Positions 46,286-57,330 of a stretch of DNA of 64,000 nucleotides are shown one piece after another. Under the pieces are notes generated by a model that saw only the letters and a list, made by a program, of their open reading frames with translations, was not told where the DNA came from and did not search any database. The translations under genes and the position numbers were made by a program. This DNA is from Melitaea cinxia (Eukaryota > Arthropoda > Insecta > Lepidoptera > Nymphalidae), in the NCBI RefSeq assembly GCF_905220565.1, contig NC_059406.1:13588001-13652000 (forward strand), given 5' to 3'. Every line of letters begins with the position of its first letter. Positions within the stretch are counted from its first letter, which is position 1.

Positions 46286-46485
46286 CTAGCTGACCCCGCA
46301 AACGTTATTTTAACATGTTATTAACCTCCCTTTAATCCCCTCCTTTTACCTTAGGGTATGAAAAATAGAATTTGGGTGATTCTCAGACATACCCGTTATG
46401 CAAAAAAAATTTCATAAAAATCTGTCCACCCATTTCGGAGGAATATTTTAACTAACATTGTGACACGAGAATTTTATATATAAGA
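46286..46485 (-). mobile_element. Short Helitron-like element (CTAGCTGACCCCGC family)
   Basis: A CTAG at 46286 and a terminal GA at 46484-46485 (TC in reverse), with host A and T flanks. The interior is shared with 3617-3804: ATTCTCAGACATACCCGTTA and ATCTGTCCACCCATTTCGGA. Confidence 0.65.
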
Positions 46486-46880
46486 TTTAAATTAAGAAAA
46501 ATTTCTCATCAAATTTATAATATACAAATATCATTTTCATACAACAGACAAGTTTTACAGCTCAAATAATTGTTGTTCGGACAGGAAGACATATTGAATC
46601 AATTTGTTTGCTCGATTCTAACTCGGGACAGTTGGGGAATAAATCACAAATCACTATGAAATATTACGAAGGACGTACCAGTTCTAAATGACACTCTCGC
46701 TCTATGTCCCGGCATTCAATTGAAGGATCACGAAAAATAGTTGACGCAACTTGAATAAAATTGAACAGAAAAGCGTCCATAAACTCAGGCCCATTCGTTT
46801 CTGAATATAGTTTAGTTTTCATGGAAATAAATGTTCGAAATTCAATGAAAATATTGTCATTAGATTGAAAAAAAATTCGA

Positions 46881-46990
46881 CTAGCACGTTAGCGCAGTTT
46901 GTAGTGACCCTGCTTTATGCTCCGAGGGTTGTGTGTTCGATTCCCACCCCGAGTCTGGATGTAATATAAATATTTAATTATATATATATA
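46881..46990 (+). repeat. tRNA-derived SINE (second tRNA-type head)
   Basis: CACGTTAGCGCAGTTTGTAG (box A-like), CTCCGAGGGTTGTGTGTTCG and ATTCCCACCCCGAGTCTGGA (box B-like region), then an AT-rich tail. Same head family as 40430-40545. Confidence 0.6.
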
Positions 46991-47140
46991 TTATTTATAA
47001 GAATATTTACTGAAAAAAAAATGTAGCTATACCAGTCGGCTGTTACCTATAACACAAGCATTAAGTTGCTAACTTTACTAACAGACGACCGTATGTGTAT
47101 TGTATAGATATTTATTTATTTATTTATTAGGCAATGGACA

Positions 47141-47585
47141 TTTTAACCGATTTCAAAAAAAGAAGGAGGTTACTCAATTCGACCGTATATATATATATAT
47201 TTTTTTTGTATGTTCGGGGATAACTCCTTCGTTTATGAACCGATTTTAATAATTCTTTTTTGTTGGAAAGGAGATATCCCTAGTTTGGTACCATGATAAG
47301 GAAACCAGGATCTGATGCTGGGATCCTAGAGAAATCGGGGGAAACTCTCGAAAATTCGCATAACTTTTTACTGGGTGTACCGATTTTCATGATTTTAATT
47401 TAATCGAAAGCCGATGTTTATCATGTGGTCACATTTAAATTTCATCAAGATCTGATTACAACTTTTGAAGTAATCTTTGATAATGCGTATTTACTTGACT
47501 ATTTTTTCATCTACCTACGTTTTATTGTTTGTCGATATAATTGAAGTCGGTTTTTTTTTTCGTTTGCCTGCAAACGAAATTATTA
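47141..47585 (+). mobile_element. MITE-like element with AACCGACTTC ends, most complete copy
   Basis: Starts TTTTAACCGATTTCAAAAAA and ends TTGAAGTCGGTTTT followed by a 10-bp perfect hairpin (TTTCGTTTGC/GCAAACGAAA at 47558-47579) and AATTATTAAT. The interior holds ACTCAATTCGACCGTATATA, GGAGATATCCCTAGTTTGGT and CTTTTTACTGGGTGTACCGA, shared with 6.4 and 11.2 kb. Confidence 0.65.
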
Positions 47586-47660
47586 ATGGTACGTTCAGGA
47601 AGTATTTTGGTACTCAAAAATAACGTTTAGACACGACATATTTTTCCAACGATGTGTAAT

Positions 47661-47805
47661 AAAATTACAAATACAAATACTCTTTATTGTACACTATCAG
47701 AGAAAAAATATTACGAGTACACCGAAAGAAATAAAATATAGACATGTACAAAAGGCGGTCTTATCGCTAAAATGGCGATTTCTTCCAGACAACATCTAGC
47801 ATAAA
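47661..47805 (-). repeat. LINE-type 3' end (CTTTATTGTAC family)
   Basis: ACAAATACTCTTTATTGTAC, CAAAAGGCGGTCTTATCGCT and GATTTCTTCCAGACAACATC are the reverse of the 3' end seen at 32.3 and 39.9 kb. Confidence 0.6.
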
Positions 47806-49600
47806 AAGGACATGACGAAAGAAAATCACTTGTTTTTAATTGATTCAAGATGGAATATAATATATCGGTCGAACACAAGCATATAATGTATACAAAATGT
47901 GTATTATTAAATTTCCCATGTCAACTTCTTAATAAAAATCTTAATGAAATATTACATTATACGGCCTTTTCTCTGCCTCCCGATTTAATAAATAAGTTTA
48001 ATATCGTAAGCATATAACTTTTTTTTGTACTTTCGACTACGTTAAAGTATTTATAAAGTATTTCGTTTATACTTTAAAATTAATTGATGACAATATTATT
48101 TTGTACTTAGCGCCCAAACGTTTTAATTCCACAGGTTTTAATTCTGAATTTTTGATTATTACCTATATATTGCAACTAGCTGTGCCCGCGGCTTCGCTCG
48201 CGTTGAAATCAGTGTGTCACAAAGTTTTCCCGGTAAACCTCCAGTGAAACTATCATCAAAATCGGCTTAGCCGTTCCGTAAACCTTCCTCTTGAAGCCCT
48301 CTCTCCATTGGTGAAACCGCATAAAAATCCGTTCAGTAGATTTTGAGGGAATCGATCACATACACTTTTGGGGACTTTGTTTTATAATACCTGTTACTAC
48401 AACTGTTACCCGCGACTACGTTCGCATAGTTATGAAGATATGTACTATTAAGATTTTTAACGCTAATTATTTTTTTTAAATAACCTATCAGGCGAACATA
48501 TAGCTGCTGTATATGTTTCATACAAACTATCAACCCCAATCAAAGCCCCTTAGCGGTGGAATATCGCAAAATCCGTTCTTAGCGGACGTCTACTAACTAT
48601 AATCTAATTTCAAATTTAATCTTTGTCCATCCTGGATGGATGGACCATCCAGCAGTTTTTGAGTTCTTGTGATGAGTGAGTCAGTGACCTTACTTTTTTA
48701 TATATATAGATTACGATGCATTATTTGGACCCCTCCTCACCATCTATAGAGCATACATTTTAAATTTCAAGTCTCTTACTTCAAAACATAGGATTTTGAT
48801 ACAAACTTCCAACCCCCGTTTTATCCCTTTAAGGGTCGAGTTTCGTAAAATCAGTTCTTAGCGAATATCTACGTCCTATAAGGAACCTACTTGCCAAATT
48901 TCAAGTTTGTAGGTGTTATAGTTTCGGAGATTTCGTGATGAGTGAGTTAACTTACCATTCCCCATTTTAACCCCAAAAGGAACGTTATTTCTAAAGATAC
49001 ATTATTTAGACACCTCCTCACCATCTATAAAGCATACCTTTTAAATTTCAAGTCTCTTACTTCAAAAACATAGGACTTTCATACAAACTTTCAACCCCAC
49101 TTTTAACCCCGTAGGGGTCGAGTTTCATAAAATCAGTTCTTAGTAGATGTCTACGCCCTATAAGGAACCTACCTGCAAACTTTAAGTTTGTGGCTGTTAT
49201 AGTTTCGGAGATTCCGTGATGAGTGAGTCAACCTACCATCACCCGTTTTAACCCCAAAAGGGAGTGGATTTCTAAAAATAGATTATTTGGACACCTTTTC
49301 ACCATTTATAAATGACCATTACCACACCATTTATAGAGCATGCATTTTAAATTTAAAGTCTCTTACTTCAAAAACATAGCACTTTCATACAAACTTCCAA
49401 CTCCCGTTTTACCCCCTTAGGGGCCGAGTTTCATAAAACTCGGTATTAACGGATGTCTACGCCCTATAAGGAACCTACCTGCCAGATTTCAAGTTTGTGG
49501 CTGTTTTAGTTGCGGAGATTTCATGATGAGTGAGTCAACCTACCATTCCCCGTTTTAATCCCAAAAGGGAGTTGATTTTTTTTTTTTTTTCTTCCTACGC

Positions 49601-49622
49601 CTCCGATTTTTATCTTTCGGAG
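49601..49622 (-). repeat. 3' terminal hairpin of the R1 LINE
   Basis: CTCCGA / TCGGAG, 6-bp stem with a 10-nt loop, ten bases from the poly-A. It could be part of the structure by which ORF2 protein recognises its RNA, but this is inferred from position only. Confidence 0.55.
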
Positions 49623-50098
49623 TCCTTTTTTTCAAATTTACTATATTACTTAAGCTAGTCCTCTTTGTCATACTTCTAGCTTTTATTCCACAGACATTCT
49701 GCATACCAATTTCTTCTTTCATCCGTCCACATTCATTCATTATGGGGTATTTCCCCTCAATACAAATAAGGCAAATCTAATCTAAACTATTCGCACTGTG
49801 TGCAACACACCAGGGGGGAGTGACATAGGGAGGGAGCATATATATATTTATTTATGTATTCTTTTTTTTACAATATTATATTACTACAATATTATATTTT
49901 TTACAATTAAACTTATACATACATGCTTAACACTATGGAGACCGTTTATGTCTATTTACAAATTTTCAATTAGGCATCGATTTTTACAAATCAATTTTTA
50001 ATAATTACAAAACTTATAACTATTCCTTATATTACTTATACTAACTATAACTATATGTTTATGTAAATATATGTACAATATTTAAAAAACATAATTTT

Positions 50099-53000
50099 TT
50101 AAGTCCTATTTCTATTATTTACAAGTACAGCAATTTCTTTGCAAAACTGCAGGAACAGTTTTCTGCTATTTTCTTCTTCTAATAGTTTTGGTAATATATT
50201 TTTTCTCAGTTTTATTCCCAATTGACACTCGACACGCAGTCTCTCGTAAGCCAGGGCTGGGTAGTCCAGGAGGACGTGGAGGACAGATTCCGAACACTCA
50301 GGGTCGCAGACGCACGATGGACTCTCCTTGCACTTGAAGCGGTACAAGTACTCGGAGAATCCGCCGTGCCCCGTCAACACCTGAGTGACAAACCTGTCCA
50401 CCTTTATTTTACCTATGATCCTGTGTGCGGCCGTCGCGTCAGGGAAGAAGACCCTGGTGACGCCAGCCGTTTCGCCGGCCCGATACCGCTGGTTCCATTC
50501 ATCAAGCGACTGCATGCGAATGCTCCGCTTGATGAACGAAACCGGGCAGCTGTCGTAGTCAAACGCGCGTTTGGACTTCAGCGGAGCCTCCTTGGCCAGA
50601 TGGTCGGCACGCTCGTTCCCCTCTAGCCCTGCGCGGACTTTGATCCAGAACAATTCTATATGTTTGTCCTGGAGCAGAGCCCTTCGCAGGTGTTCCCTCG
50701 CCTCTACGGCCAGGGGATGGAGGGCTTTTGGATTCTTGAGTGTGAGCAGTGCCGACAGGGAGTCAGAGTATATCCCGACTGATCCGGCCAAGTTGTCTGC
50801 GGCCATCCGCGCCGCCCGGCATATCGCCAAGAGTTCCGCCTGGTATACCGTGCAATAGGACGGCAAAGCAAGCTTGAGGGTTCTAGCTTCGGCGGCGCCA
50901 GTCCATACGGACAGGGCCGCCCCCACCTTGCCCTCAATCTTGCTGCCGTCCGTAAAGATGTTAACTTCGTGTTCGCTATTTGCAATGAACTGTTCTCGGT
51001 CGACCAGGCACTGGAACTCGAGGTCGACATGACAGGCGGGATGCGTCGAGGACATTCCCGATCCCCTATCACCCGCTGGGGCACCCCCCTCCGCGCCTCG
51101 TATAAAGTCGCCGCTTCGCGAACGCGGAGGTCGAGGGGGAGTATTCCAGCGAGCAACAGCGCGGAGTTCAGGGAGGTGGTTCGGTATGCCCTGCAAAGCT
51201 TCTGTGCGAAGCCCCGTTGGACCACGTTCAGCTGTTTGCGTACACCGAGCTTAGACACGGCCGGCGACCAGACGGCGGCCGCATACAAGATCACAGGTTC
51301 GACCACCGCTCTGTAAATAGTGCGGATCACTTCAGGATGGAGACCCCAGCTGGCCCTAGCCGCTCGGGCCAGCTGGTGGTAGAAGGCGACCGCGCGTTTG
51401 CAGACGTTCGCGACGTGGCCGTTGAAGGTTAGTTTATGGTCTATGACGACCCCCAGCAGCTTGATTTCGCTCGACAAGACAACGTCGACCCCGCCCATGC
51501 GAAGACGTGGGGTGTCATACTTCAGTTTGCGCGTCACAAGCATAGCATTGGTCTTGTGAGGCGCAAACCGAAGTTTATTTGACTGGCCCCACGCCCTCAC
51601 GCGTTCGAGGGCGGCATTGGCTCGCCGTTCGATCTCGAGGGCCGTCTCACCCTCAAACAGCAACACCACATCGTCAGCGAAGGCCTGCGCGTAGTCGCCT
51701 TTGGCCTCCATCTCCTGAAGCAGTGGATCCAGGAGCAGGTTCCACAATATCGGCCCACCGATAGACCCCACTGCACGCAGCCCTTCCCAGTATCTCTCAT
51801 GTGCTCCTCCCCCAAGTACCTCACTCTAGCACGCCTGTCGCTCAGGTAGCTGCCCAGGAGCCACCGGATACTATCGGGGCATCTTTCCTCAGCCAGTCTT
51901 TCTTTAATTTTTGGCCACCAGGCGCTATCGAAGGCGCCCTCTATATCCAGTGAAACCAGTACCGCGATCTTCTTCCTATTTAAACTGCATCTGATGTGTT
52001 CCACTAAGGTATAGAGAGCGTCCTCGGTGCTCCGCTGAGGCATGAAGCCAAATTGGCGCGTACTTAGCCTGGGCACAAGGTGGTATTGCAACCTGGCGAC
52101 GAGCATCTTCTCCAGAATTTTCCCAAGCATTGGAAGGAGCCCAATTGGGCGATACGATTTTGGTGTTGTGTACGTATTCTTCCCCGGCTTGCGGAGGAAG
52201 ATCACCGTGGCCTCCTTCCAGGGCCTAGGAAAACAGTGGAGCTCGAGGCACTTGTTGAAGATGCACAAAAAGAGGTCCGGGTCCAGTTCAATAGCGTGCA
52301 GACATATATCCGCGGTAAAACCGTCCCCACCTGGGGCCTTCTTCGGGTCAAAGGACCGACTGGCCAACTTCAACTCAAGATGAGTGAAGGGAGGGTCTCT
52401 TTGGCCCGAAGAAGTTTCGATGTCGGCCCGCCCGGCCAAGGCCCTCACCCGGCGGTGCTCCTCGGAGTCATCCTCTTCAGAGTCCTCCGGGTAGAAGGTC
52501 TCAGCCAAGAGTCGGGCCGAACCCCTGGCATCTAACCCCATACCGTTTACCACCAGCGGTGGATCCTCGTCTCTCCTGGTGGTCCTACCAAGTACCCTGT
52601 AAATACCCCCCCAGACACTCTCCCCATCCTGTCTCTCGCAGAAGGAGACCCAGCTGCGCATCTGCGCATTTTTAATCTCGGTCCGATATCTCTCCTTAGC
52701 TTCCAGGTACTCCCCGATGACCTTGTCCCGCCTAATCGGTGCGGCACACCTGATCCTCCTTCTCCTGGTGACCACCTCGCGCTTTAGTGCTGCCAACTCC
52801 TCGTTCCACCACGGCATAGCTAGCACCTCCTTCCTCTTTATGAGTGGAATAGCCCAAGTGCATGCCTCCTCTATATAATTGTTTAAACTAGAAACTAGGT
52901 TGTCTTGTTGCATTCCTGTGTTTAAATTTTGAATTTTGACTGTTGTTAGATTATTAAGGTCATAAATTTGGCCCAGTTTCTCAGCAAACCGGGCCCAATT

Positions 53001-53747
53001 TGCCTTTTTAGTATAAAATTTCCGAGTCGTTTGCCGAATATTATTTTTGTTTATGCACTTGGACCTTATGAGGAAGGATATGCCGTTGTGATCCGAGGAA
53101 GTCAGGTCGTCGCACACGCGCCAGCCGTCCACCAGGCCAAGGAGGTCAAGCGATACAGCAGTTATATCAATATAACTGCTGTACCTCACGCCGCCGCGGA
53201 TGGTGTCGAAAGTTGGGGTTTCCCCTTGGTTAAGAAGAGAGAGACCGAGATCCTCCAAGGTCCCGCACAACTCTACTCCACGACGGTCCGTGACGGGACT
53301 TCCCCACCAGACGCATTTGGCGTTTGCGTCGCCTCCAACAATCATACTCCGAGCCCCCGTCTCGCGCTGCACCCGGCGCAGGTGTGCTAGGTACGAGTCC
53401 ATCGGCAGGTCGGGCTCAAAGTAGAACGAAACCAGGGTGATCTCCCGACCGCGAACCCGGATCCCTACCACTGTGATGTTGTTCGTGGTGAGTTCCGGGT
53501 ACTGTTTGACGTAAAAGTCCGCGCCAAAGATTATGATCGCGGCCTTAACAGTCCCATTTCCTTGGTCCGCGGGCTGGAAGACCCTGATCCCGCTCTTTCC
53601 CGTCACTCGACCCACCCCGCCGACGTATGGCTCCTGCACCAGAGCAACCCGCGCTCCAAGGCTAGAGGCTTCGATCAGCAGCTCGGAGTATGCCTGCTTG
53701 CAGCGCTGGAGGTTCACTTGGAGGATTTTTTGAGCCGCTGCGGTCAC
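50099..53747 (-). pseudogene. R1-clade LINE ORF2: endonuclease, reverse transcriptase, RNase H; two frameshifts
   Basis: Piece 1 (53747-51597) has an AP-like endonuclease at residues 7-225 with QEP (E39), GGDANA (D140, N142) and SDH (D219, H220), then the reverse transcriptase from about 465 with SLDIEGAFD (D601). Frame is lost just after the GKGCVQ codons near 51770, where the base count is off by one. Piece 2 (51771-50704) carries the FADD box at its residues 31-34. A second shift lies in a run of G near 51086-51092. Piece 3 (51196-50099) contains RNase H with D83, E121 and D145, and a C-terminal zinc finger. In piece 3 the usual His of the WxxxHAG motif is Arg (R188), and the last Cys of the finger is Tyr (Y312). 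The apparent start is GTG in place of ATG. The copy is dead but recent enough to read easily. Confidence 0.9.
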
Positions 53748-53757
53748 CGGCGCACCC

Positions 53758-54945
53758 TTAGCAGTACGCTACGGTCGAGCGGGCGAGGTCATCCCACCTT
53801 TTCCTAACGGGACAATCGCTACTGAAGGCGTTATGCTCGTGATTATCCAGCTTAGCCCTACGACAGTTCCGGCAGGAGGGTGGGGACCCCAACCGCTCGT
53901 CCGGGCATTCCGACCTCAGGTGCGGGCCGCCGCAGTGGCTGCACAGGTCAGCCGGGTCCTTACAGAACCTCCGCCCGTGGCCGTACCCCAGGCACCGTGT
54001 GCACTGCACCAACGGCGACTGGTCTTCCGCTCTCACCCTCTGGAAGTCGATTCTAACTAAGCCCATGCCAGTTATCCTCCCCCAGAGGGCGGGCGACGTA
54101 CTAAGGACAATATTGGCCTGGTGCGGATTCCTCGCCCTTCTTCTATATTTAATCTGGAGGCGGTCATCCTCAGCGCCGAGGCCACCAAAAATGTCGGAGT
54201 TCTGGTTCCTCAAAGCCCTTATCACGTCATCATCCGTGTGAGCGTTCAAAACTCCTCTGAGAACCACAAGCGGGTCCCGGTTCTTGACGTCCTCGACCAC
54301 GAGGCCCGTTCCTTCCTTCCCCAGCCTGTTCTTTGCCTTGTTCCTTTCCTCGGTGGACCCGAAGCCCATGACAATACGTCTGTCCCTGGCTTTCCGGACC
54401 CTTTCAATCTGAACCCATCCCTCTTTGGCGTCAATGGACTTTCTGATCTTGCCCAGGACCTCCTCGCTCGTTTCTTTCTCGTCTTGAGACGAGATAATTA
54501 CTGAGTGGAGGGCCGCACGTTTTGAGGGTTGTTGCGGCTTCGCAGCGGCCACGCTGGCGTAGCTTCTCAGGCTGGCGGCCTCCACGGCTTCGCCGTAGCG
54601 TGTCAGGCGCTCCTGAATATCCACCAGCCTCTTGTTGTGCTCCAGAAGGATTTCTGATTGCTTGTCGATTTTTTCGCTCAGTCCAGAGTCCGTAGACACC
54701 GCAGGTACTTCAGCGGTGTTTTTGTACACCGATTCCGCGCCCGCGAGGCCCCCGTCCCCGTTCCGAGCCCTCTCGACCTTTAGCGCTGAGTCTGCTTCTT
54801 CTACCAATTGAAGCAGCGCTTCTATATTTTGCTCCAATGTGTTTTTTAGTTCTTTTTTTAGGTTCTTGGACTCATTGAGTGCAGTCCTTGCATTAGACGC
54901 CAGCGCTTTTGCTTTCTGCACCCTGTCCGTCACTCCTGGCGACAT
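53758..54945 (-). CDS. R1-clade LINE ORF1 protein with three zinc knuckles
   Basis: This is the nucleic-acid-binding, Gag-like partner that packages LINE RNA with ORF2. I start it at the ATG at 54945 (MSPGVTDRVQKAKAL), giving 395 residues. The frame stays open a further 23 codons upstream, but those lie in Helitron sequence. A coiled-coil-like, Lys/Glu-rich N-terminal part (NESKNLKKELKNTLEQN) is followed by a Ser/Ala/Pro linker and a central domain with VLRGVLNAHTDDDVIRALR. Three zinc knuckles lie near the C-terminus: CTRCLGYGHGRRFC (CX2CX4HX4C), CSHCGGPHLRSEC (CX2CX3HX4C), and a longer third starting CRNCRRAK. The layout is usual for R1/TRAS/SART-type LINEs. It is intact. ORF2 begins 10 bp after its stop, suggesting coupled translation. 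Confidence 0.9.
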   Translation of the reverse strand: MSPGVTDRVQKAKALASNARTALNESKNLKKELKNTLEQNIEALLQLVEEADSALKVERARNGDGGLAGAESVYKNTAEVPAVSTDSGLSEKIDKQSEILLEHNKRLVDIQERLTRYGEAVEAASLRSYASVAAAKPQQPSKRAALHSVIISSQDEKETSEEVLGKIRKSIDAKEGWVQIERVRKARDRRIVMGFGSTEERNKAKNRLGKEGTGLVVEDVKNRDPLVVLRGVLNAHTDDDVIRALRNQNSDIFGGLGAEDDRLQIKYRRRARNPHQANIVLSTSPALWGRITGMGLVRIDFQRVRAEDQSPLVQCTRCLGYGHGRRFCKDPADLCSHCGGPHLRSECPDERLGSPPSCRNCRRAKLDNHEHNAFSSDCPVRKRWDDLARSTVAYC

Positions 54946-55934
54946 GATGTATGTCAATTTCACAAAATCCGTTCTTAACGGATGTCTACGACCTATAAGG
55001 AGCCTATCTGCCAAATTTCAAGTTTTTAGGTGTTATAGTTTCGGAGGTTTCGTGATGAGTGAGTCAACCTACTATCCCCCGTTTTAACCCCAAAAGGGAG
55101 TTGATTTCTAAAGATACATTATTTAGACACCTTCTCACCATCTGTAGAGCATACATTTTAAATTTCAAGTATCTTACTTCAAAAACATAGGACTTTCATA
55201 CAAACTACCAACCCCCGTTTTACCCCCTTAGGGGTCGAGTTTCGTAAAATCCGTTCTTTACAGATGTCTACACCCTATAAAGAAACTATCTGTCAAATTT
55301 CAAGTTTGTATTTGTTACAGTTTCGAAGATTTCGTGATAAGCGAGTCAACCTACCATCCCCCGTTTTAACCCCAAGAAGGGGTTGATTTCTAAAGGCACA
55401 TAATTTAGATACCTTCTCACCATCCATAGAGCATACATTTTAAATTTCAAGTCTCTTACTTCAAAAACATAGGACTTACATACAAACTTCCAACCCCCGT
55501 TTTATCCCTTTAGGGGTCGAATTTCGTAACATCCGTTCTTAGCGGATGTCTACGTCCTATAAGGAACCTACCTGCCAAATTTTAAGTTTGTAGGTGTTAT
55601 AGTTTCGGAGATTTCGTGATGAGTAAGTCAACCTACCATCCCCCGTTTTAACCCCAAAAGGGGGTTGATTTCTAACGATACATTATTTGAACGCCTCCTC
55701 ACCATCTTTAGAGCATACATTTTAAATTTCAAATCTCTTACTTCAAAAACATGGGACTCTTATACAAACTTCCAACCCCTATTTTACCCCCTTGGGGGTT
55801 GAGTTTCGTAAAATCCGTTCTTAGCGGATGTCTACATCCTATAAGGAGCCTACCTGCCAAATTTCAAGTTTGTGGGTGTTATGGTTTCGGAGATTTCGTG
55901 ATGAATGACCTTTCGCGTTTATATATATTATAGA

Positions 55935-56465
55935 TTAAAAAAAATAAAATAAAAAAAAATAATTTAGAAAAACTTTTACATAACACGATACCGTTGTTGG
56001 GATATCCAATTACCAATCTTTAATTGTTTTGAAACTATATAAAAAAATCTTTATTTTTAATTCATTATAAAAATAGTATAAGTACATATTAACCATACTC
56101 TTTATAGTTAGAAGAAAACCTAATTTTAAAATACTTTTCCATTCGACATCATTTTGTAAAAATTCTTTTACCCTTCAAGCCATTCGATTATAGAATTCAA
56201 TACCACTTGAAGCGAGCCGTTCAAAATCTCTTGCAACCTATAAAAAAAATATCGTGCTCGATGGCTTTGTTTCGATATATGTTTAAATATATGTATGTAT
56301 CTAAGTTTATATATAAGTATGTATGTAATACTACATACTTATACATAATTAAATATCCTGATGTGTACGTGTGTATCACATTATATTTTGCGAACACCCC
56401 TACCGTTTTGTTAATTTCCTCAACCTAAAGTCGCCTGGAAAAGATTGCTTGTTATATACTTTATA
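55935..56465. other. AT-rich spacer
   Basis: Contains an 11-bp inverted repeat ATAAGTATGTA / TACATACTTAT near 56312-56342. No gene recognised. Confidence 0.4.
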
Positions 56466-57175
56466 CTAGCGACCCGCTCCGGTTTCGCACGGTTATAAAA
56501 TATAATTATAGCCTATGTCATTCACTGAAAAAATGATTAAAATTGATCCAGTAGTTTTGATTTATTCATTACTGCCCGTGGCCCGCACGCGTTAACTTTA
56601 GAGTAAAAGCCAGCCGGAACCGCCGCAAACTCTACGTCCCGCAATTTTTAAATCTGTAATATCTTCGAAAATATTCATTTAAATCACATGCTGTAAAGGG
56701 CCTTATAGATCTATATTAAATCAACAATGTATTTAAGGTGTTTAATTAGATAAGGATTAATGCTGTATTGGTTAAATCGCTTTGAAAATTAGCTATTATT
56801 TGTCGTAAAAAGTAAATGACAAATTATGTTATTGTGGGAGATCCATAAGAGATAGACATATATCATAGCGAAGTTTTCTGTAGACCTTTTCAATGTGTAT
56901 TACTTAGTACATTATTTTGATAAATCTCGTAAGGTTCAGGCTGCGTTTGCAATGCAAGCGGAAAAAATGTAATTATTTACGATATCACATTAGAAATCTC
57001 AAAAATAACAGTATTTCTCCACTATTTAATGGATATTATTATACATATAAACATTTCTCTTCCATCACTCTATCTATTTAAAAAAACCGCATCAAAATCC
57101 GTTGCGTAGTTTTAAAGTTTTAAGCATACATAGGGACATAGGGCCAGAGAAAGCGACTTTGTTTTATATAGTATA
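56466..57175 (-). mobile_element. Helitron-like element (CTAGCGACCCG family), longer copy
   Basis: A CTAG at 56466, then GACCCGCTCCGGTTTCGCAC. At the far end come CACTCTATCTATTTAAAAAA, CGCATCAAAATCCGTTGCGT and AAGCGACTTTGTTTTATATA, which in reverse is the family's 5' end. The middle (56580-57040) is not shared with the 34.6-kb copy. Non-coding. Confidence 0.6.
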
Positions 57176-57199
57176 AAACGTCGCTTTAGTAGTGATTAT

Positions 57200-57330
57200 A
57201 TACTTTATTGCACTAAAAAAAATAATATACAGAAAATTACACGAAAAAGTTGAAGTGACGATAAAGTTGATGGCAAAGGTGGACTTATCCCTAGAAGAGA
57301 TCACGTCCAGTCGACCAATGATCATGAGAG
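57200..57330 (-). repeat. LINE-type 3' end (CTTTATTGCAC family)
   Basis: TATACTTTATTGCACTAAAA, GATGGCAAAGGTGGACTTAT and GAGATCACGTCCAGTCGACC are the reverse of the 32.3-kb tail. Confidence 0.6.

Larger units (their letters stand above)
49576..54956 (-). mobile_element. R1-clade LINE, nearly complete, inserted in the Helitron
   Basis: On the minus strand: almost no 5' UTR (ORF1 ATG at 54945, flanking Helitron sequence from about 54957), ORF1, ORF2, about 520 bp of 3' UTR and a poly-A (T run 49576-49590). The 3' UTR holds a CTCCGA/TCGGAG stem at 49601-49622 just before the poly-A. R1-clade identity comes from the three ORF1 zinc knuckles, the endonuclease and reverse-transcriptase wording, and the RNase H. 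GC content is clearly higher than in the surroundings. The Helitron unit is not resumed where it stopped: roughly 150 bp of the expected unit are missing between the two sides, so no simple target duplication is visible. Confidence 0.9.
48176..55934 (-). mobile_element. Helitron with internal tandem units, split by an R1-clade LINE
   Basis: Minus-strand copy of the 17-kb Helitron. Its 3' end is at 48176 (CTAGCTGTGCCCGCGGCTTC on the plus strand) and its 5' TC at 55933-55934 (TATATATTATAGA then T). The unique 3' section spans 48176-48700. About 280-300-bp units follow at 48700-49575 and resume at 54957-55910, seven or so in total. Each has the AACCCCAAAAGGGAGTTGAT and CCCCGTTTTACCCCCTTAGG types of block in reverse. 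No Rep or helicase of its own is encoded. Confidence 0.75.

Noticed and set aside
50222..50626. Plus-strand frames over 50.2-54.5 kb
   Set aside because: They mirror the minus-strand R1 LINE proteins, whose motifs (FADD, zinc knuckles, endonuclease) fix the coding strand.
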